Below the pieces are notes generated by a model. It did no database searches. It was not told where the DNA came from and was given only the letters and a program-made list of their open reading frames with translations. From Stenotrophomonas sp. 278 (GTDB lineage Bacteria > Pseudomonadota > Gammaproteobacteria > Xanthomonadales > Xanthomonadaceae): a DNA stretch of 62,634 bases. The stretch is taken from positions 1-62,634 of the forward strand of contig NZ_RHPP01000008.1 of assembly GCF_003935715.1 (NCBI RefSeq), in the 5' to 3' direction. Made by a program: the position numbers and the translations under genes. Shown one piece after another: positions 1 to 9,399 of this stretch. Position 1 is the stretch's first letter. Each line of letters begins with the position of its first letter.

Positions 1-2
1 CC

Positions 3-554
3 CCGCCACCGCCGGCCCCGGAGCCGGTGACCAGCGCAGCGACCGAAGCCGCGACTGCCGCACGACGCGCCGAAAGCGTCGCGTCACCCAAGACCCAGCC
101 GATCGCTCCGCCGCCGGCTGCGCCAGCGCCTGCCGTCATGGCTGCACCTGCTCCCATGGTCGCGCCGGTGGAGGTGGAAGCGGACGGGGCCGCCGCCGCG
201 CCGGCTGCTGCGGCACCCGAACAGCGCCAGGAGCTGGATCGGATTTCGGTCACAGGCTCCAAGATCGATACCGAGCGCGAACCGTCCGCCCTGCGTCGCC
301 AGCGCGCCGCGTCCACGCTGGCCGCCCGTGCCGAGCCCGCGGCCGCTGATGCAGCACGCAGCGCTAAAGCAGATCCGATCGCCACTGCGGTGGAAGCAGA
401 TGCCCTGCTGCCGAGGCGACGCTGGATCCAGCGCATCCGCGAGCGCCGCGATGCGGGCGATGTGGATACCGCGCGCGCCAGCCTGGAGCGCTACCTGCAG
501 CAGTACCCTGAAGTGCGGATTCCGCGCGACCTTCGCGCCCTGCTCGATTCCTGA
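3..554 (+). CDS. Ala/Pro-rich hypothetical protein, C-terminal part
   Basis: The reading frame is open to the left window edge, so the true start is outside; a GTG at 27 is only an internal codon. The visible part is a low-complexity Ala/Pro/Glu linker followed by a charged helical tail (RRRWIQRIRERRDAGDVDTA) and a stop at 552-554. A motif near residue 70 (ISVTGSKI) is common in Xanthomonadaceae envelope or anti-sigma-like proteins, but that is only a resemblance. Function unknown. It ends 25 bases before the next gene on the same strand. Confidence 0.6.
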   Translation, partial: PPPPAPEPVTSAATEAATAARRAESVASPKTQPIAPPPAAPAPAVMAAPAPMVAPVEVEADGAAAAPAAAAPEQRQELDRISVTGSKIDTEREPSALRRQRAASTLAARAEPAAADAARSAKADPIATAVEADALLPRRRWIQRIRERRDAGDVDTARASLERYLQQYPEVRIPRDLRALLDS

Positions 555-579
555 GCGCGGGCCACTAGAATGGTGGGCG

Positions 580-1188
580 ATGCCCGATACACTCACCCAC
601 CCCGTCAGCCACACCCTGGACGTCAAGCACAGCCGCTTCATCGCGCACGCTGCGCCGATTGAAAGCGCGGCCGCTGCCCTCGATTTCCTGCAGCAGGTGG
701 CGGTACCCGATGCCACCCACAACTGCTGGGCCTACCGCCATGGCCAGGACTACCGCTCCAGCGACGATGGCGAGCCGGCCGGTACCGCGGGCCGCCCCAT
801 CCTCGCGGCCATTGATGGCCAGGGCTTCGACCGGGTGATGGTGGTCGTGATCCGCTGGTACGGCGGGATCAAGCTGGGAGCCGGTGGACTGGTACGCGCG
901 TACGGCGGTACCGCCGCCGAGTGTCTGCGCACGGCACCGCGGCTGCCGCTCATCGCGCTGGCAGAACTGGACGTGCAGGCCGCCTTCGAAGACCTGGGCC
1001 TGTTGCACGCGGCCGTCGCCGCGCACGCCGCCGAGAAGCTTGGCGAGTCGTTCACCTCCCGTGGGGTGGATCTGCAGATCCGCCTGCCTGCCGACCAGGT
1101 GGAACCGTTGAAAATCCGCCTGCGCGACGCCACTCGTGATCGTATCCGCATCCATTCGCGCACCGCCCCGGACTCCTTACATGACTGA
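580..1188 (+). CDS. yigZ: YigZ/IMPACT family protein
   Basis: 202 residues. The N-terminal half has the conserved IMPACT/UPF0029 features: a KHSRFIAHA start, the NCWAYRHG segment, the DDGEPAGTAGRPIL core and the IRWYGGIKLGAGGLVRAY block. The C-terminal half fits the DUF1949 domain. Family members are thought to act in translation regulation, but the bacterial role is not settled. The ATG at 580 is chosen because homology begins there; the frame is open further upstream but with no family sequence. Its stop overlaps the next start by 8 bases, so the two are probably co-translated. Confidence 0.9.
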   Translation: MPDTLTHPVSHTLDVKHSRFIAHAAPIESAAAALDFLQQVAVPDATHNCWAYRHGQDYRSSDDGEPAGTAGRPILAAIDGQGFDRVMVVVIRWYGGIKLGAGGLVRAYGGTAAECLRTAPRLPLIALAELDVQAAFEDLGLLHAAVAAHAAEKLGESFTSRGVDLQIRLPADQVEPLKIRLRDATRDRIRIHSRTAPDSLHD

Positions 1189-2947
1189 AGCTTCCGCCAC
1201 GCCTGCACCTCCCCTGCGCCGCCTCGGCAGTCTGGGCACGCTGTGGCCATTCGTGCGCCGCCATATCGGCCTGTTCTCGGCCTGGCTGGTGGCGCTGGCG
1301 GTCTCCTCGGCGGCCACGCTCAGCCTGCCGCCCGCGGTGAAGCAGATGATCGACCACGGCTTCAGCAGCGATGGCAACATCAACCGCGCCTTCGCGCTGT
1401 TGTTCCTCGTTGCCGTGGTGCTGGCGCTGGCGACCGCCGCGCGCTTCTTCTTCGTATCGATGCTGGGCGAGAAAGTGGTCGCCGACCTGCGCAGCCGCCT
1501 CTACGCCCATCTGATAAGCCTCGGCGCGGGCTTCCACGACCGCAGCCGCAGTGGCGAACTCGTTTCGCGGCTGACTGCCGACAGCGAACTGCTGCGCAGC
1601 GTGATCGGTTCGACCATGTCAGTCGCGCTGCGCAGCAGCGTCACCGTGGTCGGCAGCCTGACCATGCTGTTCATCACCAGCCCACGCCTCGCGGCGTGGT
1701 CGCTGGTGGGCATTCCGCTGGCGATTCTGCCGATTCTGATCGGGGCCGCCCGCCTTCGCCACATCTCGCGCGCCAGCCAGGACCGCATCGCCGATGCCAA
1801 TTCGCTGGCCGCGGAAACCCTGGGGGCCGTGCGCACGGTGCAGGCGCACGCGCGCGAGCCCTATGAGCGCGGACGTTTCAACGCGGCACTGGGCGAATCG
1901 ATCAAGGCCGCGCGCCGCCGCATTACCGCACAGTCGCTGGTCACCGCTGTCGCCATCGTGATGATCTTCGGTGCCATCGTCGGCGTGCTGTGGCTGGGCG
2001 CGCACGATGTCATCGACGGCCGGATGAGTGCGGGCACGCTGGGACAGTTCGTGCTCTACGCGCTGATCGGCGGCGGCTCGGTTGGTGCGCTGGCCGAAGT
2101 CTGGAACGAACTGCAGCGTGCTTCGGGCGGCATGGGCCGGATCGCCGAGCTGCTGCAGGAAGACGTGGAGATCACCCCGCCGGCACACCCGGTGGCCCTG
2201 CCCGCGCCGCTGCGCGGCGAGATCCACTTCAACGACGTGGTGTTCCATTATCCGCAGCGACCCGACACGGCCGCGCTGGATCACTTCGACCTGCACGTGC
2301 GCCCAGGCGAGACCGTGGCGCTGGTCGGGCCTTCAGGTGCCGGAAAGAGCACCGTGCTGTCGATGCTGCTGCGCTTCCACGACCCGGCCGCCGGTGGCGT
2401 GGAAGTGGACGGCGTGGACATCCGCCAGTTCGACCCGGCGCAACTGCGCGCGAAGATGGCACTCGTGCCGCAGCAGCCCACCCTGTTCGCGGCCACCGCA
2501 CTGGACAACATCCGCTACGGCCGGCTCGAGGCCAGTGACGAGGACGTCCAGCGCGCCGCCGAAGCGGCCGAGGCCGACGGCTTCCTGCAGGCGCTGCCCG
2601 ACGGCTACCTGAGCGAGCTGGGCGAACGCGGCGCACGCCTCTCCGGCGGCCAGCAGCAGCGCATTGCCATTGCCCGCGCCCTGCTCAAGGACGCGCCCAT
2701 TCTGCTGCTGGACGAAGCCACCAGCGCGCTGGACGCACAGAGTGAGCGCGCCGTGCAGCAGGCGCTGGAGCGGCTGATGGCCGGGCGCACCACGCTGGTG
2801 ATCGCGCACCGTCTGGCGACGGTGCTCAAGGCCGACCGTATCGTGGTGATGGACCACGGGCGCATCGTGGCCCAGGGCACGCACGCGCAACTGCTGGCCG
2901 AAGGCGGTCTGTACGCTGAACTGGCCCGACTGCAATTCATCGATTGA
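1181..2947 (+). CDS. ABC transporter, fused membrane and ATPase domains (MsbA/LmrA-like exporter)
   Basis: 588 residues, the usual length for an ABC half-transporter. The N-terminal 310 residues hold six hydrophobic segments of an exporter-type membrane domain. The C-terminal ATPase has Walker A (GPSGAGKST), Q-loop, the signature LSGGQQQR, Walker B (ILLLDEAT) and the H-loop (IAHRL). Such proteins work as homodimers in the inner membrane exporting lipids or hydrophobic compounds; the substrate cannot be told from sequence. The start overlaps the stop of the YigZ-like gene (ATG at 1181, TGA at 1186), indicating translational coupling. Confidence 0.9.
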   Translation: MTEASATPAPPLRRLGSLGTLWPFVRRHIGLFSAWLVALAVSSAATLSLPPAVKQMIDHGFSSDGNINRAFALLFLVAVVLALATAARFFFVSMLGEKVVADLRSRLYAHLISLGAGFHDRSRSGELVSRLTADSELLRSVIGSTMSVALRSSVTVVGSLTMLFITSPRLAAWSLVGIPLAILPILIGAARLRHISRASQDRIADANSLAAETLGAVRTVQAHAREPYERGRFNAALGESIKAARRRITAQSLVTAVAIVMIFGAIVGVLWLGAHDVIDGRMSAGTLGQFVLYALIGGGSVGALAEVWNELQRASGGMGRIAELLQEDVEITPPAHPVALPAPLRGEIHFNDVVFHYPQRPDTAALDHFDLHVRPGETVALVGPSGAGKSTVLSMLLRFHDPAAGGVEVDGVDIRQFDPAQLRAKMALVPQQPTLFAATALDNIRYGRLEASDEDVQRAAEAAEADGFLQALPDGYLSELGERGARLSGGQQQRIAIARALLKDAPILLLDEATSALDAQSERAVQQALERLMAGRTTLVIAHRLATVLKADRIVVMDHGRIVAQGTHAQLLAEGGLYAELARLQFID

Positions 2948-3012
2948 TGACGCGCCGATAACGACCGCGGTCGCATGGTGGCGCTTCCAACAGCGGTTGA
3001 AGGAGGTGCTGC

Positions 3013-3192
3013 ATGTCATTCCGCCAGTTCCCTGCCACTGATGCCAATGGCGAAACCCGCATCATTCTGGAATTCGTGTCCGACGAGAGCGATGGCGCTG
3101 AAAAGCGCTACGAGCTGGATTCCGGCGAACCGCTGGAGCGGGATGGCCGGCAGTACCACACGCGTGACGGCGCGTTGACCCTGAGCACGTAG
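3013..3192 (+). CDS. Small conserved-looking hypothetical protein, 59 residues
   Basis: A short frame preceded by an excellent Shine-Dalgarno sequence (AAGGAGGT at 3000-3007) five bases before the ATG. The product starts MSFRQFPATDANGETRII and is acidic and hydrophilic, with no membrane segment or Cys. Codon use is typical of the chromosome (G/C in third positions). Function unknown. It is followed directly by a SMAG repeat pair and faces tyrA convergently. Confidence 0.75.
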   Translation: MSFRQFPATDANGETRIILEFVSDESDGAEKRYELDSGEPLERDGRQYHTRDGALTLST

Positions 3193-3204
3193 CCCGGATT
3201 CCGC

Positions 3205-3272
3205 GTAGGGACACGCCATGCGTGTCCATCGAACCCCCACAGACCGCGAGAACACGCATGGCGTGTCCCTAC
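3205..3272. repeat. Pair of inverted SMAG-like GTAG palindromes
   Basis: Two copies in opposite orientation. The first (3205-3227) is GTAG followed by the perfect stem GGACACGC-CAT-GCGTGTCC; the second (3252-3272) is its reverse complement ending in CTAC. This matches the description of SMAG elements of Stenotrophomonas maltophilia. The pair lies between convergent genes and could act as a transcription or mRNA-end structure. Confidence 0.8.
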
Positions 3273-3330
3273 GGTGGTGAATTTATTGCCAGGTATCTTG
3301 ACAGCGTTGCGTGTCGGGAGCTGCACGCAC

Positions 3331-3381
3331 TTATCCACACCTTTGTGCGCAGTTCATCCACACCCCCTGTGGATGAACTGC
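3331..3381. promoter_or_regulatory. DnaA-box-like site and 14-bp hairpin
   Basis: TTATCCACA at 3331-3339 is a perfect DnaA-box consensus. Directly beyond it lies a 14-bp perfect inverted repeat (3349-3362 with 3368-3381, loop CCCCC) whose arms each contain a second ATCCACA. The hairpin is 8 bases past the tyrA stop and has no T-run, so it may serve as a 3'-end structure, a DnaA-binding cluster, or both. Confidence 0.4.
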
Positions 3382-3389
3382 GGCTCGTC

Positions 3390-4502
3390 TCAGCGCGCCA
3401 GCACCCGACCGATGCCGCTGGCATCAATTTCCTGCGCTGCGCGCAGCATTGACTGCGCGTCGCTGCCGGCCACGAATCCCATGCGGAAATGCACTTCGCC
3501 TGCTGGCGTGCGCGAGGAATGGATCGACGCCAGGCTGACGCCATGGCGCTCGAACACATGCAGCAGCTCGCGCAATGAACCCGGTCGGTCCTCGGGCAGA
3601 TGCACGCTGATCGCGTTGCGCTCGGTCAGGTCCGCAAGCAGGTAGCCGACCCGTTCAAAGGTGTAGTTGCCTTCGGCCAGCTGGTCCTTGCCCTGGTGCT
3701 CGCGATTCACCCGTAGCAGCTGATGCCGGAAGTCAGCACGCGCGGCATCGTCGCCCTGCAGCACCTGGTGGTGGAGCTGCTGGAGTTGGCCCAGCAGGCG
3801 TTCCAGCATCGGGGCCACGTGCGGGTTGCCGAACTGGATGTCTTCGTAGATTGCCGGATTCATCGACAGGATGCGCGCGATGATCGCGGTATCCAGTTCG
3901 AAAGAGGCCGACCGGTACGGCATCAGCGCCGGCAGTGCGCCCAACAGCGGCGCGTACTCGCGCAGCACGCCGGCCTGGGCCAGATGGGTGGCGTGCACCA
4001 TCGCCTGCACCAGCGCCATCACCTGGTCATGATGTTCGGGCGTGGCCTGCACGCATTCGGCTTCCAGTGCCGCGCACAGGGTGTCCACCCAGGGCTGCCA
4101 GCTGCTCACGCGCGCCTGGCAGACCACCATCACCCTGCCCTTGAGCGTGGGAGCCTTGGGCGGCGCGGTCATCGGATGCAGGCCCACGACGTCCGCCTGT
4201 GAGGTCAGCATCGCCGCCACCGGCGCGCTCTTGACCGAGGTGACATCCAGCCACAAGCGCCCGGCTTCACGGCCGGCCGAGCGTTCCGCATACTCGGCCA
4301 CCAACGCCGGGGTATGCCGGATCGGTGCGGAGAAGATCAGCACCTGTGCGCGCTCGAGCAGCTCTTCCGGCGAATGCGAGCCCGCGTCGGCCGGATCATG
4401 GCCGATCACCTCCAGCCCCATGCGCTGCTCGAAGAAGCGTTGCAGCCAGCGCCCGTAAGCACCGGCACTGCCGACAATGCCGATCAGCGGGCGCAGGCTC
4501 AC
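3390..4502 (-). CDS. tyrA: Prephenate dehydrogenase with C-terminal ACT domain
   Basis: 370 residues. Oxidative decarboxylation of prephenate to 4-hydroxyphenylpyruvate in tyrosine synthesis. The N-terminus has the dinucleotide-binding stretch IGIVGSAGAYGRWL, followed by the TyrA helical region (MVHATHLAQAGVL). The last 75 residues form an ACT domain (ISVHLPEDRPGSLRELLHVFERHGVSL), usually the site of amino-acid feedback. The GTG start at 4502 overlaps the TGA of pdxY (GTGA), so expression is coupled to pdxY. Confidence 0.88.
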   Translation of the reverse strand: MSLRPLIGIVGSAGAYGRWLQRFFEQRMGLEVIGHDPADAGSHSPEELLERAQVLIFSAPIRHTPALVAEYAERSAGREAGRLWLDVTSVKSAPVAAMLTSQADVVGLHPMTAPPKAPTLKGRVMVVCQARVSSWQPWVDTLCAALEAECVQATPEHHDQVMALVQAMVHATHLAQAGVLREYAPLLGALPALMPYRSASFELDTAIIARILSMNPAIYEDIQFGNPHVAPMLERLLGQLQQLHHQVLQGDDAARADFRHQLLRVNREHQGKDQLAEGNYTFERVGYLLADLTERNAISVHLPEDRPGSLRELLHVFERHGVSLASIHSSRTPAGEVHFRMGFVAGSDAQSMLRAAQEIDASGIGRVLAR

Positions 4503-5407
4503 GCCAGACGCTCGGCGACGAAGCGATCCGGGAAGGCCAGCGCGGCCGGCGCGGCCGCCAGCACGTCGAACTCCTCGTGGTGATGTGCCAGTGTGGTTTC
4601 CAGCGCCACGTGCACGCCGGCGATGGCGCGCGAGATGGCCTGCTCGAAGGTTTCACCCCGCAGCAGGAACGCGACCAGCAGCGACATCAGCACGTCGCCG
4701 GTGCCGGCCACATCCACCGGCAGGTGCGGAGACGACCAGCGCCAGATCGCCTCGCGGCTCACCGCCAGGGTAACCAGCTGGCCGGGCTCGCCGCCTACGC
4801 TGTGCGCCAGCACCCACTGCGGGCCGCGCGCCAGCAGCGCCTGCGCAGCGACGACGGCATCGCCTTCTTCCAGGCTGGGCAACCCGGTCAGGCGGTTGAG
4901 TTCGAAGGCATTGGGTGTCACCAGCCATGCATGCGGCAGCAGACGCTCGGCAAAGATGGTTTCCAGACCCGGTTCCACATAGGGGCCGGTATGCGTATCG
5001 CCGATCACCGGGTCAAGGCAGTAGCGCAGCTGCGGCGACGTCGGCAGCACCGCATCAAGCCAATCGGCGAAGGCCGCACCGTTGCCGACACTGCCGAAGT
5101 AGCCCGAGACCAGCATGCGCGCCCGCTGTGGCAGGCCGCGCTCGCCCGCACCCAGCAGCAGGTCGGCGAACCAGTCCGACGGCAGCACGCGACCGCGGGT
5201 GGTCGGGTAGAACGGCGCATTGCTGAGCAGCGTGGTCGGAATTTCCGCCACACGCACGCCCAGCGCGCGCAGCGGTGGAACGGCCGCGCTGTTGCCGGCG
5301 TGGCCATAGACGAGCTGCGACTGCACCGAGATGACATCGACCGGTGACGGACCGTCCGGGCGCTGGCGGCGACCGTGGACGAGGTGGCTTTCGAGGGGTT
5401 CGTTCAT
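4499..5407 (-). CDS. pdxY: Pyridoxal kinase
   Basis: 302 residues. A ribokinase-fold PfkB/PdxK enzyme phosphorylating pyridoxal in vitamin B6 salvage. Family motifs: SQLVYGHAGNSAAVPPL near the N-terminus, LDPVIGDTHTGPYV, TPNAFELNRLTG, and the catalytic glycine-rich block VDVAGTGDVLMSLLVAF. The ATG at 5407 (MNEPLE) is preferred over one 27 bases upstream, because a TATAAT on this strand (5414-5419) and the dnaJ terminator lie just upstream. Confidence 0.88.
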   Translation of the reverse strand: MNEPLESHLVHGRRQRPDGPSPVDVISVQSQLVYGHAGNSAAVPPLRALGVRVAEIPTTLLSNAPFYPTTRGRVLPSDWFADLLLGAGERGLPQRARMLVSGYFGSVGNGAAFADWLDAVLPTSPQLRYCLDPVIGDTHTGPYVEPGLETIFAERLLPHAWLVTPNAFELNRLTGLPSLEEGDAVVAAQALLARGPQWVLAHSVGGEPGQLVTLAVSREAIWRWSSPHLPVDVAGTGDVLMSLLVAFLLRGETFEQAISRAIAGVHVALETTLAHHHEEFDVLAAAPAALAFPDRFVAERLA

Positions 5408-5418
5408 GGGTCCATTAT

Positions 5419-5447
5419 AAAAAAACGCCGGCATTGCCGGCGTTTTT
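5419..5447 (-). terminator. Rho-independent terminator of the dnaK-dnaJ operon
   Basis: Perfect hairpin ACGCCGGC-loop-GCCGGCGT flanked by A- and T-runs on both sides, 25 bases past the dnaJ stop. It should end heat-shock operon transcription before pdxY. It is symmetrical and could work in both directions. Confidence 0.85.
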
Positions 5448-5471
5448 CGTTACCAATGGAACCAATCGCGA

Positions 5472-6596
5472 TTACGAGGTCATGCGGTCCCAGAAGCCCT
5501 TGACGCCGTCGATGAAGGTGGCCGACTTGGGCGAGTGCTTGCGTGCCTCCTCGCCAACGAAGGTGGCTTCGAACTGCTCCAGCAGCTTGCGCTGGTCAGC
5601 GGTGAGGTTGACCGGGGTCTCCACCACCACGCGGCAGTACAGGTCGCCTTCGCTGCGGCTGCGTACCGAACGCACGCCCTTGCCACGCAGGCGGAACAGT
5701 TTGCCGGTCTGGGTTTCGGCCGGGATGCGGATTTCCGCATAGCCGCCCAGGGTAGCCACGCGCACGGTATCACCCAGCGCCGCCTGCGAAATGCGGATCG
5801 GCACCTCGCAGTGCAGGTCATCGCCATCGCGCTGGAAGATGGCGTGCTCGCGCACGCGCACTTCCACGTACAGGTCGCCCGGCGGCGTACCGGTCGGGCC
5901 CGCTTCGCCCTCGCCTGCCAGGCGGATGCGGTCACCGGTGTCGACGCCCGCAGGCACCTTGACCGACAACACCTTGTCTTCCTCGACACGGCCATTGCCG
6001 TGACAGGTCTTGCAGGGGTTCTGGATGATCTGGCCGCGGCCATTGCAGTTGTGGCAGGCCTGCTGCATGGCGAAGATGCCACGCTGGATGCGCACCTGGC
6101 CATGGCCCTTGCACACCGGGCAGGTTTCCACCTTGCCATCTTCCGAGCCGCTGCCGTTGCAGTCGTCGCACTCGGCCAGGGTCGGAATCTCGATGTTGCG
6201 TTCAACGCCACGGACCGCTTCTTCCAGGTCCAGTTCCATCACGTAACCGATGTCGGCACCGCGACGCGCCTGGCGCGGGCCACCTGCGCCGCCTCCGAAG
6301 ATGTTGCCGAAAATGTCGCCGAAAATGTCGCCCATGTCCGGACCGCCTGGACCGCCGCCGCCCATGCCGTGCTCGAATGCGGCGTGACCATGGGCATCGT
6401 ACATGCGACGCTTGTTGGCATCGGACAGGGTTTCGTAGGCTTCCTTGCACTCCTTGAAGGAGGCTTCGGCGGCCGCATCACCCGGATTGCGGTCAGGGTG
6501 GAACTTCATCGCGCAACGGCGATAGGCCTTCTTCAGTTCTTCTTCGCTGGCGGTGCGGGTCACGCCCAGCACTTCGTAATAGTCGCGCTTGCTCAT
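5472..6596 (-). CDS. dnaJ: Chaperone DnaJ (Hsp40)
   Basis: 374 residues, normal length. J-domain at the N-terminus with HPD at 33-35, a Gly/Phe-rich linker ([19 protein letters not shown]), four CxxCxGxG zinc-binding repeats ([32 protein letters not shown]) and the C-terminal substrate-binding domain. Stimulates DnaK ATPase and delivers unfolded proteins. The ATG at 6596 ([12 protein letters not shown]) is the family start. Last gene of hrcA-grpE-dnaK-dnaJ, 117 bases after dnaK. Confidence 0.97.
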   Translation of the reverse strand: MSKRDYYEVLGVTRTASEEELKKAYRRCAMKFHPDRNPGDAAAEASFKECKEAYETLSDANKRRMYDAHGHAAFEHGMGGGGPGGPDMGDIFGDIFGNIFGGGAGGPRQARRGADIGYVMELDLEEAVRGVERNIEIPTLAECDDCNGSGSEDGKVETCPVCKGHGQVRIQRGIFAMQQACHNCNGRGQIIQNPCKTCHGNGRVEEDKVLSVKVPAGVDTGDRIRLAGEGEAGPTGTPPGDLYVEVRVREHAIFQRDGDDLHCEVPIRISQAALGDTVRVATLGGYAEIRIPAETQTGKLFRLRGKGVRSVRSRSEGDLYCRVVVETPVNLTADQRKLLEQFEATFVGEEARKHSPKSATFIDGVKGFWDRMTS

Positions 6597-6674
6597 AACT
6601 TCAATCGTTGTCCAGCAGTCGGGTTTTGCCCCCGACACACCGGGCTGCGGCGGTCAGGATCAGAGATGTGACAA

Positions 6675-6700
6675 CGGGACGCTGCCTGCGCAGCGTCCCG
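6675..6700 (-). terminator. Hairpin between dnaK and dnaJ
   Basis: A 10-bp perfect stem (CGGGACGCTG with CAGCGTCCCG) 13 bases past the dnaK stop, without a T-run. It may be an attenuator or an RNA-processing or stability element giving more DnaK than DnaJ; termination is not certain. Confidence 0.5.
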
Positions 6701-6713
6701 TGTCGCGTCTGGA

Positions 6714-8648
6714 TCAGGACTTCTTGTCGTCCTTGACTTCGGTGAACTCGGCGTCGACCACGTCGTCGTGGGCCGCCGAACCGCCGTTGCCGGCCGACTC
6801 GCCACCCGCAGCGGCACCACCCTGGTCAGCGGCCGACGCAGCGGCGAACAGCGACTGGCCGGCTTCTTCCAGCGCCTTCGACTTGGCTTCGATCTGGGCC
6901 TTGTCGTCGCCCTTCATCGCGGTTTCCAGATCGGCCAGGGCCGATTCCACCTTGCCGATCACATCGCCGCCGACCTTGCTGCCGTGTTCGGTGATCGCGG
7001 TACGGGTACCGTGGATCAGCGCGTCAGCCTGGTTGCGGGCCTGGACCAGCTCATGGAACTTCTTGTCTTCTTCGCGGTTGGCTTCGGCGTCAGCCACCAT
7101 GCGCGCGATTTCGTCCTCGGACAGACCCGAACCGGCCTTGATCTCGACCTTCTGTTCCTTGTTGGTCTTCTTGTCCTTGGCCGACACGTGCAGGATGCCG
7201 TTGGCGTCGATGTCGAACGAGACTTCCACCTGCGGCAGGCCGCGCGGAGCCGGCTCGATGCCGGACAGGTCGAACTTGGCCAGCGACTTGTTGAAGCGGG
7301 CCTGTTCGCGCTCACCCTGCAGCACGTGCACGGTCACCGCCGACTGGTTGTCCTCGGCGGTGGAGAACACCTGCGAGGCCTTGGTCGGAATGGTGGTGTT
7401 CTTTTCGATGATCTTGGTGAACACACCGCCCATGGTTTCGATACCCAGCGACAGCGGGGTCACGTCCAGCAGCAGCACGTCCTTGACGTCGCCGCCCAGC
7501 ACGCCGCCCTGGATGGCCGCGCCCAGTGCCACGGCTTCGTCCGGGTTGACGTCCTTGCGCGGTTCCTTGCCGAAGAACTCGGTCACCGCCTGCTGCACCT
7601 TCGGCATGCGGGTCTGGCCGCCGACCAGGATCACTTCGCTGATGTCGCTCGAGCGCAGGCCGGCATCGTTCAGCGCGATGCGGCACGGTTCGATCGACTT
7701 CTTGATCAGGTCTTCCACCAGCGCTTCCAGCTTGGCGCGGGTCAGCTTGATGTTCAGGTGCTTCGGACCGGAGGCGTCCGCAGTGACGTACGGCAGGTTC
7801 ACTTCGGTCTGCTGGCTGGTGGACAGCTCGATCTTGGCGCGCTCGGCGGCGTCCTTCAGACGCTGCAGGGCCAGCGGATCCTTGCGCAGGTCGATGCCCT
7901 GGTCCTTGTTGAACTCGTCCACCAGGTATTCGATGACGCGGTTGTCGAAGTCTTCGCCGCCCAGGAAGGTGTCGCCGTTGGTGGCCAGCACTTCGAACTG
8001 CTTTTCACCGTCGACGTTGGCGATTTCAATGATCGACACGTCGAAGGTGCCGCCGCCCAGGTCGTACACGACGATCTTGCGGTCCTTGCCGTCACCCTTG
8101 TCCAGGCCATAGGCCAGGGCTGCAGCGGTCGGCTCGTTGATGATGCGCTTCACTTCCAGACCGGCAATGCGACCGGCGTCCTTGGTGGCCTGGCGCTGGC
8201 TGTCGTTGAAGTAGGCCGGCACGGTGATGACGGCCTCGGTGACGGTCTCACCCAGGAACGCTTCGGCGGTCTTCTTCATCTTCTCCAGCACGCGGGCGGA
8301 GATTTCCTGCGGGGCCATCTTCTTGGCATCGCTGGTGGACACCCAGGCGTCGCCGTTGTCGTGGGCCAGGATCGAATACGGCACGTGCGCGATGTCCTTC
8401 TGGACTTCAGCGTCGGTGAACTTGCGGCCGATCAGGCGCTTGACGGCGTAGAAGGTGTTCTTCGGGTTGGTGACCGCCTGGCGCTTGGCCGAGGCACCCA
8501 CCAGCACTTCGCCGTCCTTGGTGTAGGCGACGATGGAAGGCGTGGTGCGGTCGCCCTCCGCATTTTCGATGACGCGGGCCTTGCCGCCGTCCATGATCGC
8601 CACACACGAGTTGGTGGTGCCGAGGTCGATACCAATGATCTTGCCCAT
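6714..8648 (-). CDS. dnaK: Molecular chaperone DnaK (Hsp70)
   Basis: 644 residues, full length. N-terminal ATPase signature [15 protein letters not shown], second signature [15 protein letters not shown], third signature [14 protein letters not shown]; then the substrate-binding domain and lid, ending in the acidic [13 protein letters not shown] tail. ATP-driven binding of unfolded polypeptides with DnaJ and GrpE. The GGAGA ribosome site is about 6 bases before the ATG at 8648. A heat-shock-like promoter may lie in the grpE-dnaK gap. Confidence 0.98.
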   Translation of the reverse strand: MGKIIGIDLGTTNSCVAIMDGGKARVIENAEGDRTTPSIVAYTKDGEVLVGASAKRQAVTNPKNTFYAVKRLIGRKFTDAEVQKDIAHVPYSILAHDNGDAWVSTSDAKKMAPQEISARVLEKMKKTAEAFLGETVTEAVITVPAYFNDSQRQATKDAGRIAGLEVKRIINEPTAAALAYGLDKGDGKDRKIVVYDLGGGTFDVSIIEIANVDGEKQFEVLATNGDTFLGGEDFDNRVIEYLVDEFNKDQGIDLRKDPLALQRLKDAAERAKIELSTSQQTEVNLPYVTADASGPKHLNIKLTRAKLEALVEDLIKKSIEPCRIALNDAGLRSSDISEVILVGGQTRMPKVQQAVTEFFGKEPRKDVNPDEAVALGAAIQGGVLGGDVKDVLLLDVTPLSLGIETMGGVFTKIIEKNTTIPTKASQVFSTAEDNQSAVTVHVLQGEREQARFNKSLAKFDLSGIEPAPRGLPQVEVSFDIDANGILHVSAKDKKTNKEQKVEIKAGSGLSEDEIARMVADAEANREEDKKFHELVQARNQADALIHGTRTAITEHGSKVGGDVIGKVESALADLETAMKGDDKAQIEAKSKALEEAGQSLFAAASAADQGGAAAGGESAGNGGSAAHDDVVDAEFTEVKDDKKS

Positions 8649-8704
8649 GGGGAGACTCCTGAAAGTTCTTATGTTCTGTCCGGCGGCTGCCGGGTTATGA
8701 AGGG

Positions 8705-8733
8705 GATGTGGGGGATGGGTTTGTCACATTCAA
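8705..8733 (-). promoter_or_regulatory. Possible sigma-32-type promoter of dnaK
   Basis: On the minus strand a TTGAA (8733-8729) is followed after 15 bases by CCCCCACAT (8714-8706), resembling the heat-shock pattern CTTGAAA-N(13-15)-CCCCATNT. It lies 57 bases before the dnaK start in a 153-base gap. Based on pattern only. Confidence 0.35.
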
Positions 8734-8769
8734 CCCATTCCGCGAACGCTGTGTTCAACCAGGGTTGCC

Positions 8770-8790
8770 GTAGTGCCGGGCTTGCCCGGC
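8770..8790 (+). repeat. SMAG-like GTAG palindrome
   Basis: GTAG at 8770-8773 followed by the stem GCCGGGC-TT-GCCCGGC, in the grpE-dnaK gap. Same GTAG-plus-stem design as the copies at 3205, 12266 and 15104. Confidence 0.7.
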
Positions 8791-8801
8791 TGCACGGTTG
8801 A

Positions 8802-9317
8802 TCAATCCCGCGCGACAACCACCAGCGCGGGGCGCAGCAGGCGGTCATTCAGCAGGTAGCCCTTCTGGAACACCTGGACCACGCTGCCCGGAGCCGCGCC
8901 GGGGGCGTCGACCTGGCTGATGGCCTGATGGTGCTCCGGGTTGAACGGCTGGCCGGTCGGGTCCAGCAGGGTCAGGCCGTTATCCGCAGCGACCTTCAGC
9001 AACTGCTTGTAGGTCAGCTCCAGGCCTTCGCGCAGCGGGCTGGCGTCGGTGCCGGCGGCGTTCAGTCCGGCGTCCAGGCTGTCGAACACCGGCAGCAGTT
9101 CGCCCAGCAGCTTTTCATTGGCGAAACGGCGCGCCTGTTCCACGTCGCGGGCCACGCGCTTGCGCTGGTTGTCCAGGTCGGCGCGCTCGCGCAGCGACTC
9201 TGAACGCAGCAGGGCCACCTCGTTCTGCAGGGCCTCCAGCTGCTGCTGCAGCGAGGTGCCTTCAGCGGCGGTGTCGGCCGGGGACGGGGTTGCGGTATCG
9301 GGGTGATCTTGGTTCAT
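8802..9317 (-). CDS. grpE: Nucleotide exchange factor GrpE
   Basis: 171 residues. A long N-terminal coiled coil ([28 protein letters not shown]) is followed by the signature [11 protein letters not shown] and a C-terminal beta domain ([44 protein letters not shown]). GrpE dimers release ADP from DnaK and act as a thermosensor. The ATG at 9317 is preferred over one 36 bases upstream because GrpE proteins begin with this acidic segment. Second gene of the heat-shock operon. Confidence 0.95.
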   Translation of the reverse strand: MNQDHPDTATPSPADTAAEGTSLQQQLEALQNEVALLRSESLRERADLDNQRKRVARDVEQARRFANEKLLGELLPVFDSLDAGLNAAGTDASPLREGLELTYKQLLKVAADNGLTLLDPTGQPFNPEHHQAISQVDAPGAAPGSVVQVFQKGYLLNDRLLRPALVVVARD

Positions 9318-9399
9318 GTTGGGGTCCTTGGCGGTCACTCCCCGCCTCCACACCCCCTATGTGGGCGCGGCGGACCGATTCAAGAGCTGAAGGCTCTTT

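Noticed and set aside
6768-8801. 677-codon plus-strand frame opposite dnaK
   Set aside because: Antisense shadow produced by high GC third positions; dnaK on the minus strand is unmistakable.
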